In this document: piece after piece, positions 1 through 7,672 of the stretch
How positions within the stretch are numbered: position 1 is the first letter of the stretch
Layout: each line of letters opens with the position of its first letter
NCBI GenBank assembly: GCA_964503615.1
Contig: CAZDBA010000030.1
Location: 1-35,840 of the forward strand
Direction of reading: 5' to 3'
Length of the DNA: 35,840 bases
Source of the DNA: CAZDBA01 sp964503615
Lineage (GTDB): Bacteria > Planctomycetota > Planctomycetia > Pirellulales > Pirellulaceae
Made by a program: the position numbers and the translations under genes
The notes under the pieces: generated by a model
What the model was told of the DNA's origin: nothing
Databases searched by the model: none
Seen by the model: only the letters and a program-made list of their open reading frames with translations

Positions 1-122
1 TTCGTTATCAAAAATATATGGCCAAGACTATTCCGCAAAAAACTCGGAATTGAATTTTTGGCTAATCGGGAACAACTCTCGCTTTGTTGTTGTAAACCGA
101 TTCGGAATCAAGAAGTAAGAAA

Positions 123-149
123 CGGGCCGATGGTCAAACCGTCGGCCCG
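123..149 (-). terminator. Rho-independent terminator of the secreted-protein gene
   Basis: An inverted repeat with 8-base GC-rich arms (CGGGCCGA / TCGGCCCG) lies about 40 bases past the stop codon of the minus-strand gene ending at 190. Read on the minus strand, it is followed by a T-rich stretch (GTTTCTTACTTCT). Stem, position and T-rich tail fit an intrinsic terminator, although the T run is interrupted. Bases 1-122 hold nothing else I can support. Confidence 0.55.
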
Positions 150-189
150 CTCTGATTGCGGATTCGCCTCTGTCTGTCGCTGGAGCGTT

Positions 190-1575
190 CTACTCGTCGG
201 CTTCGGGAGCTTCTTCGACAACTCGTTCCATAATTACCGCTTCATCATTTTCAGGTTGGAACTTGATTGTTGTCTCGTCTACGAAAAACACTTTGGATCT
301 GAGCACTGCGTGCTCTACATACGCAGCAATCGCGTAGTGAGGATTCTCCGCATCTTCAACCAAAGAAATAGTATAGTCGAGATCCTCTAAGACAAAATGT
401 TCTCCCACCTTCATCGAATATTTACTATCTGCACCAAACGTTATTATTAGGCCTTTATCGCCCATTTTGGATATGCTCTCAAATTCATCCTCTGACATTA
501 TCTCCTTCGACTTCTCTAAATTAAGCTTCCAGGAACCCGCTATTTTTTTTAATTCCGCTGAAGCTGCCGGGACCTCTTGGGGGTCTTCCTGTGCAAAGAG
601 TGTGATTGAATCGTTGCTATCTTGCTCTGATGTCAGAGTAAATGAACCATCTGCCTTTCTCTCAGTTACCGCATAATCGAAAAACATCTTTTCATCCGAG
701 CCAGGTTTGTCCGCGATCAAGCGCAGCTTACCGGCTATGAGCTCATAGGTGCCTTGTAGTGAGATATCGCCGCCGTCTTCATTGGTTACCTGCATGGCGA
801 ATTCACCGTTGGGTGCGAAGTTGATGAGTCCACTAAATGTCTTGTCGGCGATCGAATTGATTTGCATCGTGCCCATTCTCATTTGATCGCCCTTGCAAAT
901 CTCTCCAACAACATCTGGCCCCTGCTCGCCAGGTGAACTGGGTACGAAGCCGTGTGTTGGGTCGGTGCCCTGTTGCCCGACCGCTCCCTTGTCAGTTGAT
1001 TCGGTTGACTCAGCTGTTTTGGTCGACTCAGCTGTTTTGGTCGACTCAGCTGTTTTGGTCGACTCAGCTGTTTTGGTTGACTCAGCTGTTTTGTTTTGAG
1101 ATGCTCCCCAAAGTCTCACCGAGCGACGCGCTTGTTCAATGTTATGTTCCAGAAGCTGGTTTAGTCGTTGCGGTGAAACATTCGCGGTAGAGCAGGGTGT
1201 GGAAATTCGAAGAATGCCATCTCGCAATTCAAATCGTGAGAGGCCCATTAGATCATTATCTTCGAGCAGCTTTCGTGCAAGCTCTCCGTCAATTTTGTCA
1301 ATTTTTTGACAAGGAAAGACAACGAAGAGATACTTCTCATTGCGGCTGTAGGAAAGGAAGACGTTCCAGTTCTCTTTTCCTTTGACGGCCAAGTGGATGA
1401 CTTGTTCGTCGAGCCGATAACTCTTGATGAGCGATCCATTTTCTGACATCGCAGCCTTAACCATTTCGACGTAATTGGAGATTGGTTTTTCGTCAATCGA
1501 GTCCTTCTTTTGTGCGAAAGTTGTTGAGCAAAAGAGTGAGACTAACAGGGCGATTTTGATGGTTAGTTTTTTCAT
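190..1575 (-). CDS. Secreted protein: YbjN-like N-domain, KTAEST repeats, two lipocalin-like domains
   Basis: A 461-residue exported protein of unknown function. Residues 1-21 form a clear signal peptide (Lys-rich start, hydrophobic core, cleavage near TFA-QKK). Residues about 30-155 read like the YbjN/type III chaperone-like fold: alternating strands, a central line on not exceeding a stored value, then a helical segment with ARRSVRLWG. Residues about 160-195 are a low-complexity linker of five KTAEST-type hexapeptides. Two similar beta-rich halves follow (about 225-335 and 340-455), each with a G-x-W or G-x-x line, a 'F..dG.f' strand and a final 'l.l' strand, as in small lipocalin-like domains. 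The fold calls are inference from pattern, not from a search. The start ATG at 1575 is followed directly by the signal peptide. Upstream lies a non-coding mobile-element remnant, so the gene is probably transcribed alone and ends at the hairpin at 123-149. Confidence 0.8.
   Translation of the reverse strand: MKKLTIKIALLVSLFCSTTFAQKKDSIDEKPISNYVEMVKAAMSENGSLIKSYRLDEQVIHLAVKGKENWNVFLSYSRNEKYLFVVFPCQKIDKIDGELARKLLEDNDLMGLSRFELRDGILRISTPCSTANVSPQRLNQLLEHNIEQARRSVRLWGASQNKTAESTKTAESTKTAESTKTAESTKTAESTESTDKGAVGQQGTDPTHGFVPSSPGEQGPDVVGEICKGDQMRMGTMQINSIADKTFSGLINFAPNGEFAMQVTNEDGGDISLQGTYELIAGKLRLIADKPGSDEKMFFDYAVTERKADGSFTLTSEQDSNDSITLFAQEDPQEVPAASAELKKIAGSWKLNLEKSKEIMSEDEFESISKMGDKGLIITFGADSKYSMKVGEHFVLEDLDYTISLVEDAENPHYAIAAYVEHAVLRSKVFFVDETTIKFQPENDEAVIMERVVEEAPEADE
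1003..1092 (-). repeat. Five tandem 18-bp units encoding KTAEST
   Basis: Five back-to-back 18-base units start at 1003, 1021, 1039, 1057 and 1075. The plus-strand unit is GGTYGACTCAGCTGTTTT, and only one C/T position varies. In the minus-strand gene they encode a Thr/Ser/Glu/Lys linker between the N-terminal and C-terminal domains. Near-identity at DNA level and an in-frame unit length point to recent slippage expansion, so copy number probably varies between strains. Confidence 0.95.
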
Positions 1576-2276
1576 TTTTCACTTTCGGTTCGAGTATTTT
1601 GTACCGTATTGGACACTATACAAGCAGCATTTACCGATGTGACAGTTTAAGAGTAAAAAGTCTGGCAATCTCACCTAAAAAGAAAGAACAATGGGGAAAG
1701 AAACAGGAACAATAAGACAGGCATGTTGCTGACAAGGACGTGGAGCTTTGATCAGCGAAAAAGTTGGAGGTGGGGCACTGGTTAATCCCGATAGTCGAAC
1801 AGCGGAAAGATGCCAAGTGCTCCAGTGGTCTGCGCCAGATGATGCGGCGTCGCTCGTTGGTGATCGCCAGCAGTTCCAGCTCGCCGCCGCAATCGCGACA
1901 AGCTGGCTAAGGCAGCTTGATGAAAGTGGCACGTCCGGATCTGAGAGGAGCCAATGCTCAATTGAACATGCTTAAAATATTGTGACACCACTTCAGGAAA
2001 CTGGTGGACAACAGTTAACACAAATCTTAACCTAAATTCGAGAGACATTGGTCTACTCGCCACGGAGCCACGGGCCGCGCGGCTTTTGAAAACACGGCCA
2101 AATCCTTGAACACTCCCACGAAGTTGGTCCAATGACCTGCCTTGCTGGGACTTGGAAGGAGTTTCTTGCGTCATTCGCAGATGGCCTGGAGGCTGGAGAG
2201 TACGTCTACCTTGAATCCGAAGGGATGGTAGCCCCACCTGGAATGTACGACTAACCCGTAACGCCGCATAACAATG
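1576..2276. other. Gene-poor region with mobile-element debris
   Basis: About 700 bases with no convincing intact gene. Two fragments stand out. On the minus strand at about 1810-1900, a reading begins CRDCGGELELLAITNERRR, like the end of a zinc-ribbon-bearing transposase; it has a stop just upstream and no intact protein. On the plus strand at about 1919-1956, the sequence resembles the second half of a group II intron domain V followed by a GAGAGGAG run, but the matching first half is absent. Both identifications are weak. The region abuts the intron 3' end at 2277-2348, which supports reading it as decayed mobile DNA. Confidence 0.4.
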
Positions 2277-2348
2277 ATCGAGATAGGGGCCGCATTGCTG
2301 CGGGCCCCTCTCACACCACCGGACATGCGGGTCCGCATCCGGCGGTTC
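2277..2348 (-). mobile_element. Group II intron 3' end (domains V and VI), remnant
   Basis: Read on the minus strand, bases 2348 to 2315 form a 34-nucleotide hairpin. A 9-pair stem (ACCGCCGGA with TCCGGTGGT, one G-T wobble) is topped by TGCG/CGCA around a 4-base loop. Length, two-part stem and the 5' GAACCGCC / 3' GGTGGT ends match group II intron domain V, with CGC in the place of the catalytic triad. A second hairpin follows at once (GAGAGGGGCC with GGCCCCTATCTC), with an unpaired A near its base and the end sequence CTCGAT. This is the domain VI branch-point layout with a 3' splice site at about 2277. Upstream (2349-2520, minus strand) is an open stretch including ALGVDYLKQQGLVSLEEIW, possibly the degraded C-terminus of the intron-encoded reverse transcriptase. 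No reverse transcriptase body or 5' domains follow, because a plus-strand gene starts at 2546. The element is therefore truncated. Confidence 0.7.
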
Positions 2349-2545
2349 CTCTCTTCCAAGCAAACTTGCTCCAAATCTCCTCAAGACTTACCAATCCTTG
2401 TTGCTTGAGATAGTCCACGCCGAGCGCGTAGTGACGGTTGCCAGTGGAGGTTGGCCCAACAGTTCTGAGCTCGATCCAAACTCGTGAGTTGGAACCCGCT
2501 GGCGCAGTGTTACAATGCAAGCGTCAAAAAGCTTCAGGTCAATTT

Positions 2546-3280
2546 ATGAATTCTTTCTTTCACAACCACCTGCGACCAAAATTTGGGTTCGCAATGATGA
2601 CGTTAGGATCGTTGTTGATTCTCTGTTCAGGTGTTCTGGCTCAAGAGTCGGATCAAACCGACGATTCGCTGCTAGAGCTGGAACGGGCTAAAGGAAACGT
2701 CGAATTTGCTATTTCCGAATACAAGCGAGTCAAACGGCTGCACGATCTTGGTTCGGCCACGAGTCGAGAATTAAGGCTGGCGGACTACAACAGAAAATCG
2801 GCTGGCCTGGAACTGTTTTCGATTCAAGAACCAGAGAATCGAGAGGAGCTTCAACTTTTGTTGGCCAAATTAACGCTCGAATGGCAAACCACTGAATTTC
2901 AAATAGCTGATCGGCTGTTCGAAAAAGGCGCAATTTCGAGATTGCGGTATCGAAGAGCAAAAGCCCGATTCGAGATTGCCAAGTTAAATGTTGAGTTTCG
3001 AGAGTCTGAAACAGCGACGCAAAAAAAGTTGGTGGCCTTTCGAATCGCCACTGTCCGCTTCAAGCTTGCTGAAGAAGAGTACGAGATCACACAGCGACTT
3101 TGGAATAACGGGTCGGTCAACAATTCGACTCGACAGCAGTTTGAGAAAAACTTGGATTTAGCAAAGACAGAACTCTCGGCTCGAAAAACAGATCTCGGAG
3201 CATACGTAATCCAGATCGAAACGACCGATTCGACCGATTCGGACGGGCAAACTCAAAAGCCCTCGTTCGAGGGCAAATAA
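2546..3280 (+). CDS. Periplasmic coiled-coil protein with HlyD/TolC-like hairpin repeats
   Basis: A 244-residue protein. The reading frame is open from 2438, but the ATG at 2546, or the one at 2594, places a signal-peptide core (MMTLGSLLILCSGVLAQ) near the N-terminus; I chose 2546. The mature part is almost all helix and contains three copies of a helix-turn-helix unit with a tip of the form L-x-x-x-G-S/A-x-S/T. They occur at about residues 50-75 (RLHDLGSATSRELRLA), 118-140 (LFEKGAISRLRYRRAK) and 173-195 (RLWNNGSVNNSTRQQF). This resembles the alpha-hairpin tip of HlyD-type adaptors that dock on TolC, but no lipoyl or beta-barrel domain is present. The neighbouring fragment of a TolC-type gene (3314-3600) and the exoprotein/channel genes downstream suggest an export-related envelope role. 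This is inference; the family is not recognised. Confidence 0.7.
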   Translation: MNSFFHNHLRPKFGFAMMTLGSLLILCSGVLAQESDQTDDSLLELERAKGNVEFAISEYKRVKRLHDLGSATSRELRLADYNRKSAGLELFSIQEPENREELQLLLAKLTLEWQTTEFQIADRLFEKGAISRLRYRRAKARFEIAKLNVEFRESETATQKKLVAFRIATVRFKLAEEEYEITQRLWNNGSVNNSTRQQFEKNLDLAKTELSARKTDLGAYVIQIETTDSTDSDGQTQKPSFEGK

Positions 3281-3313
3281 TTTCGGAGTCCAGCAGAGGC
3301 GAGAACTATCTAT

Positions 3314-3600
3314 CTAAGGAGGTTTGTGTTGAACTTTTTTAGATGGCAAATCTAAAAAGCTATCCGAGGATGGCAAACCGAGTAGTTCCTCATCACCAAC
3401 ATTCGGAAAACCGTCAAACGCCTCGGGTGATGGAAGTGGAGCCGGCGGTGGAATTTGATTGCTCGTGTTTAATTCAGCCTGTGGAATTGGCAATTCTTGT
3501 ATCTGTTGTGGTGGGTTCAACTCAAAAACCTGCCCTTGCGGCAACCGCATAGTTTGCTCGCTGGGTTGTTGCAAAATCGATTGGACTGCAGGTTGTGAGT
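3314..3600 (-). pseudogene. Truncated duplicate of the NodT/TolC-like gene 3' end
   Basis: The minus strand encodes an 86-residue stretch, including NQIPPPAPLPSPEAFDGFPN and GDEELLGLPSS, that nearly repeats the last 80 or so residues of the channel protein at 7673-9616. DNA similarity is also evident from about 3322 (matching about 7687) to about 3600 (matching about 8003), with internal deletions in the Gln-rich part. The frame has no start codon of its own, and the channel domain is missing upstream. Beyond 3600 the minus strand reads EPAEAYVRTTQSIVDSLAAG in another frame, which could be the end of a channel barrel/helix domain but is too short to assign. I read this as the relic of a second copy of the channel gene. 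Confidence 0.8.
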
Positions 3601-3850
3601 GATGTGAGAGCTCCGCCCAGCGGCGAGCGAATCGACAATGCTCTGAGTCGTTCGAACATACGCTTCTGCCGGTTCGGAATCACCTCGATTATGCGCCCCC
3701 AAATGCAAACAACTTTCCCCTTTTGGAACGTATTACTTTCCCCTTCTGCAATTTGTTCGTTATGTTTCTAACTCATTTTTTCTAACGGATTGCTAATGTA
3801 GATCCAAGTAATTAGGCTGCGAAAAACGATAGGTTTTAAACAAATTCAAA
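3601..3850. promoter_or_regulatory. Upstream region of the exoprotein gene with a direct repeat
   Basis: A 250-base non-coding stretch before the exoprotein start. It contains the direct repeat ACTTTCCCCTT beginning at 3712 and again at 3735. The 23-base spacing is close to two helical turns, as expected for a two-site activator, but no regulator is implied by the sequence. The last 100 bases are AT-rich. I cannot pick out a trustworthy -35/-10 pair or a Shine-Dalgarno sequence. Confidence 0.25.
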
Positions 3851-6800
3851 ATGAAAATCGGAAAGTACTCCATGTTTAGGCGCCACTCTGCTTCCAGCTC
3901 TTCTTCCAACCGTTCAAAGCCTCGCCGTCGGTCGGCGCAAACGAACTACTACATGGCGCTGGAGCCTCGCCATCTTCTGGCAGGTGTTACCGCGGCCACG
4001 GTATCGTTTGACGCCAGTGCAAGCGTGTTGACGTTTGATGCCCCAGTTGGACACGAAGACGTAGTCGGCGTCAGCTCGGACACTGGTTCACTCGAGATTC
4101 GAGTCGGCAACGGTGGTTCGATCGAGCTAGCCCAGGATGCGCTTGGAAATAACGATTTTGTTCTTTCCACAACTGCGAGTGTCAACGATACGGTGACGAT
4201 TGATCTTGGAGAATCTATTATTGATATCGATCAGTTCGTTGTGAACCTGTTCGATCAGAATGACCAGTTCAGTGTTGTTGATGGCTTAATGGGACTGGCT
4301 GGAATCCGTGAGTTGACGGTCAATGGTGGCACGGGAGATGATGATTTGAGCGTCGATGCAGATGTCATCTTTTTGAGTGAGTCCATGAATGGAACTCTTC
4401 CGCCTAGTACTCAACCTGCTTCGATTCAGGGGCCAGCGTTTTCCGCGAACAGCTCAAACCAACCAGCGAACAGTGGTAGCGTAGCAGGAAGCGGGTCCGG
4501 CCCGATTACGGCCGCTGCGACGGCTTCGGGCCTGTTAGCCGACGATCTGAATTTAACAACCATTGACAACAATGGAATGCTCTTTAGCGGCGGAATCTTT
4601 TCGGTTGATACTGCAACGGTTTTTTCGACATTCGATATCGTATCTGAGCTTGTGGCTGTGGGCGGTGAGGATATCGACGCTAGTGACATCACGTTTACAT
4701 CGGCAACTCTCGAGCGAACTCAAGCAGCGACACTGGATGAGATTGGATTTTCCTACATCCCAGGTTCGGGGGATGACGGAGTCCTCCAGTTTCTGACCGA
4801 CGAAACAACGGTCTTTGATTCGTTAGACGCTTCGTTAGACGACATATTGGTCGAAGTAGCCTTTACCGTAAGTAATGGAACACTAAGTGATACCGGAACC
4901 CTGACCTACGTCGTCGGCAGGGTTTCATTGACTGAGGATATCGACATTTCTCTTAACTTGGTAGGGAACGATGTAAACACGGAAGTTGTAGCTCAAGCTG
5001 TAGCAGAAGCGGATCAGGGTATCGAAGTCATTTCAGCCAGTGGAGATGTTGGTCTGGAAGACTTTTTCACAGATGACGTACTTCTTGACGACGAAGCTCT
5101 GTTGAATTTTTACGAATCCAACGACGTAAATTTAGCGATAGCGGGGGTAGGTGAGAATTCAATGGCAACCGCAACCGCTCAAGGTCGTTCGTTTGCCCTG
5201 GCAATTGCCCTTGAAGGCGCGACAGCTACAGCATCTTCTATGAATATTTCCACTGCGAATAGCATCGCAATTAACGATTCAACAGCCAACGCAGAAGCAA
5301 ACGATACTTCGGAGGCTGTTGCGGTTGCGACAGACAATGCCGCTGCATCTGCCACATCCACCACCTCCTCGGAAGCTACTGCGGAAGCCCTTAATGGTTC
5401 AGCCTCCGATGCTGATGCCTCTGATGGTTCGGTAGCAACTTCGGTCGCTACAGAAGGGTCGGTAACGACTTCAGATGCTACCGATAATTCTACGGCGTCG
5501 GCTACCTCCATGAACATCTCTTCAGCTACAGCAGTTTCATCAGAAGCATCAACGGCAGCCGCCGATGCGGACAGCGAATCCATTGCCACCGCGTCTGCGA
5601 TTGAAGGTTCTACTTCCAGCGTCGTGGCGACTGGCGGTTCCGACGCTCTTGCATTTGCTGAGGAAAATTCTGTGTCGTCTGCCTCCGCCAACAATGCCTC
5701 GTCAGCGTCAGTCACTTCTTCAGAAGAATCAATGGCGGTCGCCGATGCGGACAGCAACTCGGCTGCCCTCGCGGACGCGGCTGACCGCTCTGACTCCCGC
5801 GCCGAGGCGACTGGCAGTTCCATAGCGTCAACAGACGCAATCAATAGTTCAACCGGCGTTGCCGAAGTACAGGGAGCGGTCGCCTTTGTCGGTCAGGAAA
5901 TCACGAATCTAGCGAGTGTGTTGGCCGACAATTCACTTGCCCCCTCTTCGACGATTTTAATTACCGGTTTTCCTGAAGGATCGACGTTCTCAGAAGGGAC
6001 GCTGTCATCCGATGGTACTGAGTTGACGATTGTCTCTGCACCAAGCCAAGACTTTGCAATCACATTGCCAGACGACTTTACTGGATCGTTCAACCTTGAA
6101 TTCAGAACGGAAGACGGCGATGAGGAATCGTCCGCAGTTGCAGAGGCATCTCAGGCGTTTACCGTAGTCAACACTGTGATTACTTTGAATGGTGGGGACG
6201 GAGAGGATGATCTGTACGGGAGTATAGGCGATGACATTCTTCGTGGAGGCAACGGAAACGATATCATCCACGGGGGAGCAGGAAACGACATCATCAATGG
6301 TAACGCCGGTAGCGATACGCTTTCGGGGGACGCTGGAGATGACCTGATACTGGGTCAAGGCGGAACCGATATCATCGATGGTGGCTCGGGAATCGACACT
6401 AACAGTTTCCAAGAGATCGGCGTAGGTGTCACCGCGACGGTCTTAGGTGATGGAAGTGGAACGGCTGATTATGGTTCAGTCAACGAAACCTTTACCGGAA
6501 TTGAAAACCTGACCGGTAGTGAAAGCGATGATGTCCTGACTGGAATCGGCTCGGACGGCCACACTCTTAGAGGTTTGGGGGGCGATGACATCTTGAACGG
6601 CGGCGAGGGAGACGACCTTCTGGTAGGCAACGAAGGTGACGACATTCTTCGCAGTAATGGAGGTGCTGATCGTCTCTTCGGAAACGAGGGCTTGGATCGG
6701 CTCAATGCTGGTGCAGGAAACGACCTCCTTGTTGGAGGTGATGGCAATGACTTTTTACTTGGTGGCGAGGGCACCGACAACATTGACGGAGGGTCAGGGA

Positions 6801-7642
6801 TCGACACTAACAGTTTCCAAGGCATCGGCGTAGGTGTCACCGCGACGGTGTTGGGAGATGGAAGCGGAACGGCTGATTATGGTTCAGTCAACGAAACCTT
6901 TATCGGAATTGAATACCTGACCGGTAGTGAAAACGATGATGTCCTAACTGGACTGGGCTCGGACGGCCACATTCTCAGAGGTCTGGAGGGCGATGACTTG
7001 TTGAGCGGCGGTCTGGGAGACGACATTTTGATAGGCAACCAAGGTGCCGACGTTCTTCGCGGTGGTAGAGGTAATGATCTTCTCTCAGGAAACGAGGGCC
7101 CAGATCGTCTCAATGCTGGCGGAGGAAACGACAGGCTAATCGGCGGGGTAGGTAATGATTTGCTGCTGGGCGGCGCAGGTACGGACGCGATCAATGGCGG
7201 AGCTGGCTTTGACATTAATCGCTTTACAGGGATCAGTGTGGGCGTTACGGCCAGTATCTTTGAAAACGGATCCGGTACAGCCGAATATGGCGGAGTGTCA
7301 GAAAATTTTGCTGGGATTGATGCCCTGTTCGGCTCAGAGAACAACGACACGTTTAGGGTGTTTGGTTCCGGAAACGTCACTCTGTTCGGGGATGAAGGGG
7401 ACGACACACTGATAGGCGGCAGTGGAAACGACCGGCTCAATGGCGGTAATGGCAACGACACGCTGTCCGGCTTGGCAGGTGATGATTTGCTGGTTGCCGA
7501 TGAAGGAGACGACGAACTTTTGGGAGGTAGCGGCGACGACAGGCTGTTAGGAGGACTGGGCGACGACATTCTAACCGGAGGCCTCGGTTTCGACACCCTG
7601 TTTGGTAACGAAGGCGACGACACGTTGACTGACGCCGACTAA
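3851..7642 (+). CDS. Large LEPR-type exoprotein with decapeptide repeats and RTX calcium-binding repeats
   Basis: A 1263-residue surface or secreted protein. Residues 1-37 are Ser/Arg/Lys-rich and precede LEPRHLLAG (38-46), the LEPRxLL motif known at the N-termini of giant planctomycete exoproteins. Residues 46-425 are acidic and beta-rich, without a recognised domain. Residues 428-667 are 24 gapless decapeptides of consensus xAxAxAxxxS, probably a beta-solenoid. Residues about 670-775 look like an Ig-like beta domain. From about residue 779 to the end there are dozens of GGxGxDxLx-type nonapeptides, the RTX/hemolysin-type calcium-binding beta-roll, arranged in a 136-residue super-repeat. RTX repeats normally bind calcium and fold outside the cell. 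No type I secretion ABC transporter lies in the window, and the C-terminus ends soon after the last repeat. The gene is convergent with the NodT-type channel gene and close to an exopolysaccharide-type synthase, which fits a matrix or cell-surface component. Adhesion and matrix structure are inferences. Confidence 0.9.
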   Translation: MKIGKYSMFRRHSASSSSSNRSKPRRRSAQTNYYMALEPRHLLAGVTAATVSFDASASVLTFDAPVGHEDVVGVSSDTGSLEIRVGNGGSIELAQDALGNNDFVLSTTASVNDTVTIDLGESIIDIDQFVVNLFDQNDQFSVVDGLMGLAGIRELTVNGGTGDDDLSVDADVIFLSESMNGTLPPSTQPASIQGPAFSANSSNQPANSGSVAGSGSGPITAAATASGLLADDLNLTTIDNNGMLFSGGIFSVDTATVFSTFDIVSELVAVGGEDIDASDITFTSATLERTQAATLDEIGFSYIPGSGDDGVLQFLTDETTVFDSLDASLDDILVEVAFTVSNGTLSDTGTLTYVVGRVSLTEDIDISLNLVGNDVNTEVVAQAVAEADQGIEVISASGDVGLEDFFTDDVLLDDEALLNFYESNDVNLAIAGVGENSMATATAQGRSFALAIALEGATATASSMNISTANSIAINDSTANAEANDTSEAVAVATDNAAASATSTTSSEATAEALNGSASDADASDGSVATSVATEGSVTTSDATDNSTASATSMNISSATAVSSEASTAAADADSESIATASAIEGSTSSVVATGGSDALAFAEENSVSSASANNASSASVTSSEESMAVADADSNSAALADAADRSDSRAEATGSSIASTDAINSSTGVAEVQGAVAFVGQEITNLASVLADNSLAPSSTILITGFPEGSTFSEGTLSSDGTELTIVSAPSQDFAITLPDDFTGSFNLEFRTEDGDEESSAVAEASQAFTVVNTVITLNGGDGEDDLYGSIGDDILRGGNGNDIIHGGAGNDIINGNAGSDTLSGDAGDDLILGQGGTDIIDGGSGIDTNSFQEIGVGVTATVLGDGSGTADYGSVNETFTGIENLTGSESDDVLTGIGSDGHTLRGLGGDDILNGGEGDDLLVGNEGDDILRSNGGADRLFGNEGLDRLNAGAGNDLLVGGDGNDFLLGGEGTDNIDGGSGIDTNSFQGIGVGVTATVLGDGSGTADYGSVNETFIGIEYLTGSENDDVLTGLGSDGHILRGLEGDDLLSGGLGDDILIGNQGADVLRGGRGNDLLSGNEGPDRLNAGGGNDRLIGGVGNDLLLGGAGTDAINGGAGFDINRFTGISVGVTASIFENGSGTAEYGGVSENFAGIDALFGSENNDTFRVFGSGNVTLFGDEGDDTLIGGSGNDRLNGGNGNDTLSGLAGDDLLVADEGDDELLGGSGDDRLLGGLGDDILTGGLGFDTLFGNEGDDTLTDAD
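5132..5851 (+). repeat. 24 tandem decapeptide (30-bp) repeats, consensus xAxAxAxxxS
   Basis: Starting at Leu428, the protein can be cut into 24 consecutive ten-residue units with no insertion or deletion. Examples are MATATAQGRS, TANAEANDTS, EATAEALNGS, IATASAIEGS and MAVADADSNS. Position 10 is Ser in 22 of 24 units, position 2 is Ala in 19 (Ser or Thr in the rest), and positions 4 and 6 are mostly Ala. Positions 7-9 are polar, often with Asn, Asp, Glu or Gly. The alternating small residues followed by a polar turn suggest one strand plus one turn per unit, as in a beta-solenoid. DNA identity between units is low, so the period is held by selection on protein rather than by recent slippage. 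Confidence 0.9.
6184..7636 (+). repeat. RTX nonapeptide array with a 408-bp super-repeat
   Basis: Glycine/aspartate-rich nonapeptides (GGxGxDxLx) fill this stretch. A non-RTX insert of about 50 residues (GVTATVLGDGSGTADYGS and neighbours) interrupts the array three times. Matching points fall at 6395, 6803 and 7211, exactly 408 bases (136 residues) apart. The first two copies are nearly identical in DNA across the insert, while the third is clearly diverged. This indicates an old duplication followed by a more recent one or by gene conversion. Confidence 0.9.
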
Positions 7643-7672
7643 CTTACCGTCGGTGCAAAGTTCTAGAGAACC

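Noticed and set aside
1782..2384. 200-codon minus-strand frame
   Set aside because: It runs through the group II intron domains V-VI, which are structured RNA, and shows no recognisable protein pattern.
5179..5844. Long open frame on the minus strand inside the exoprotein gene
   Set aside because: It mirrors the Ala/Ser-rich decapeptide repeats; the biased codons keep the opposite strand free of stops. The plus-strand frame has the decapeptide register and RTX motifs.
6877..7623. 248-codon minus-strand frame rich in Ser and Pro
   Set aside because: It is the antisense image of the Gly/Asp-rich RTX repeats and has no initiation signal or family feature.
3851..7642. The exoprotein as a type I secretion haemolysin with a dedicated transporter here
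   Set aside because: No ABC transporter is present. The HlyD-type protein carries a PilZ domain and pairs with a glycosyltransferase, so it more likely belongs to polysaccharide export.
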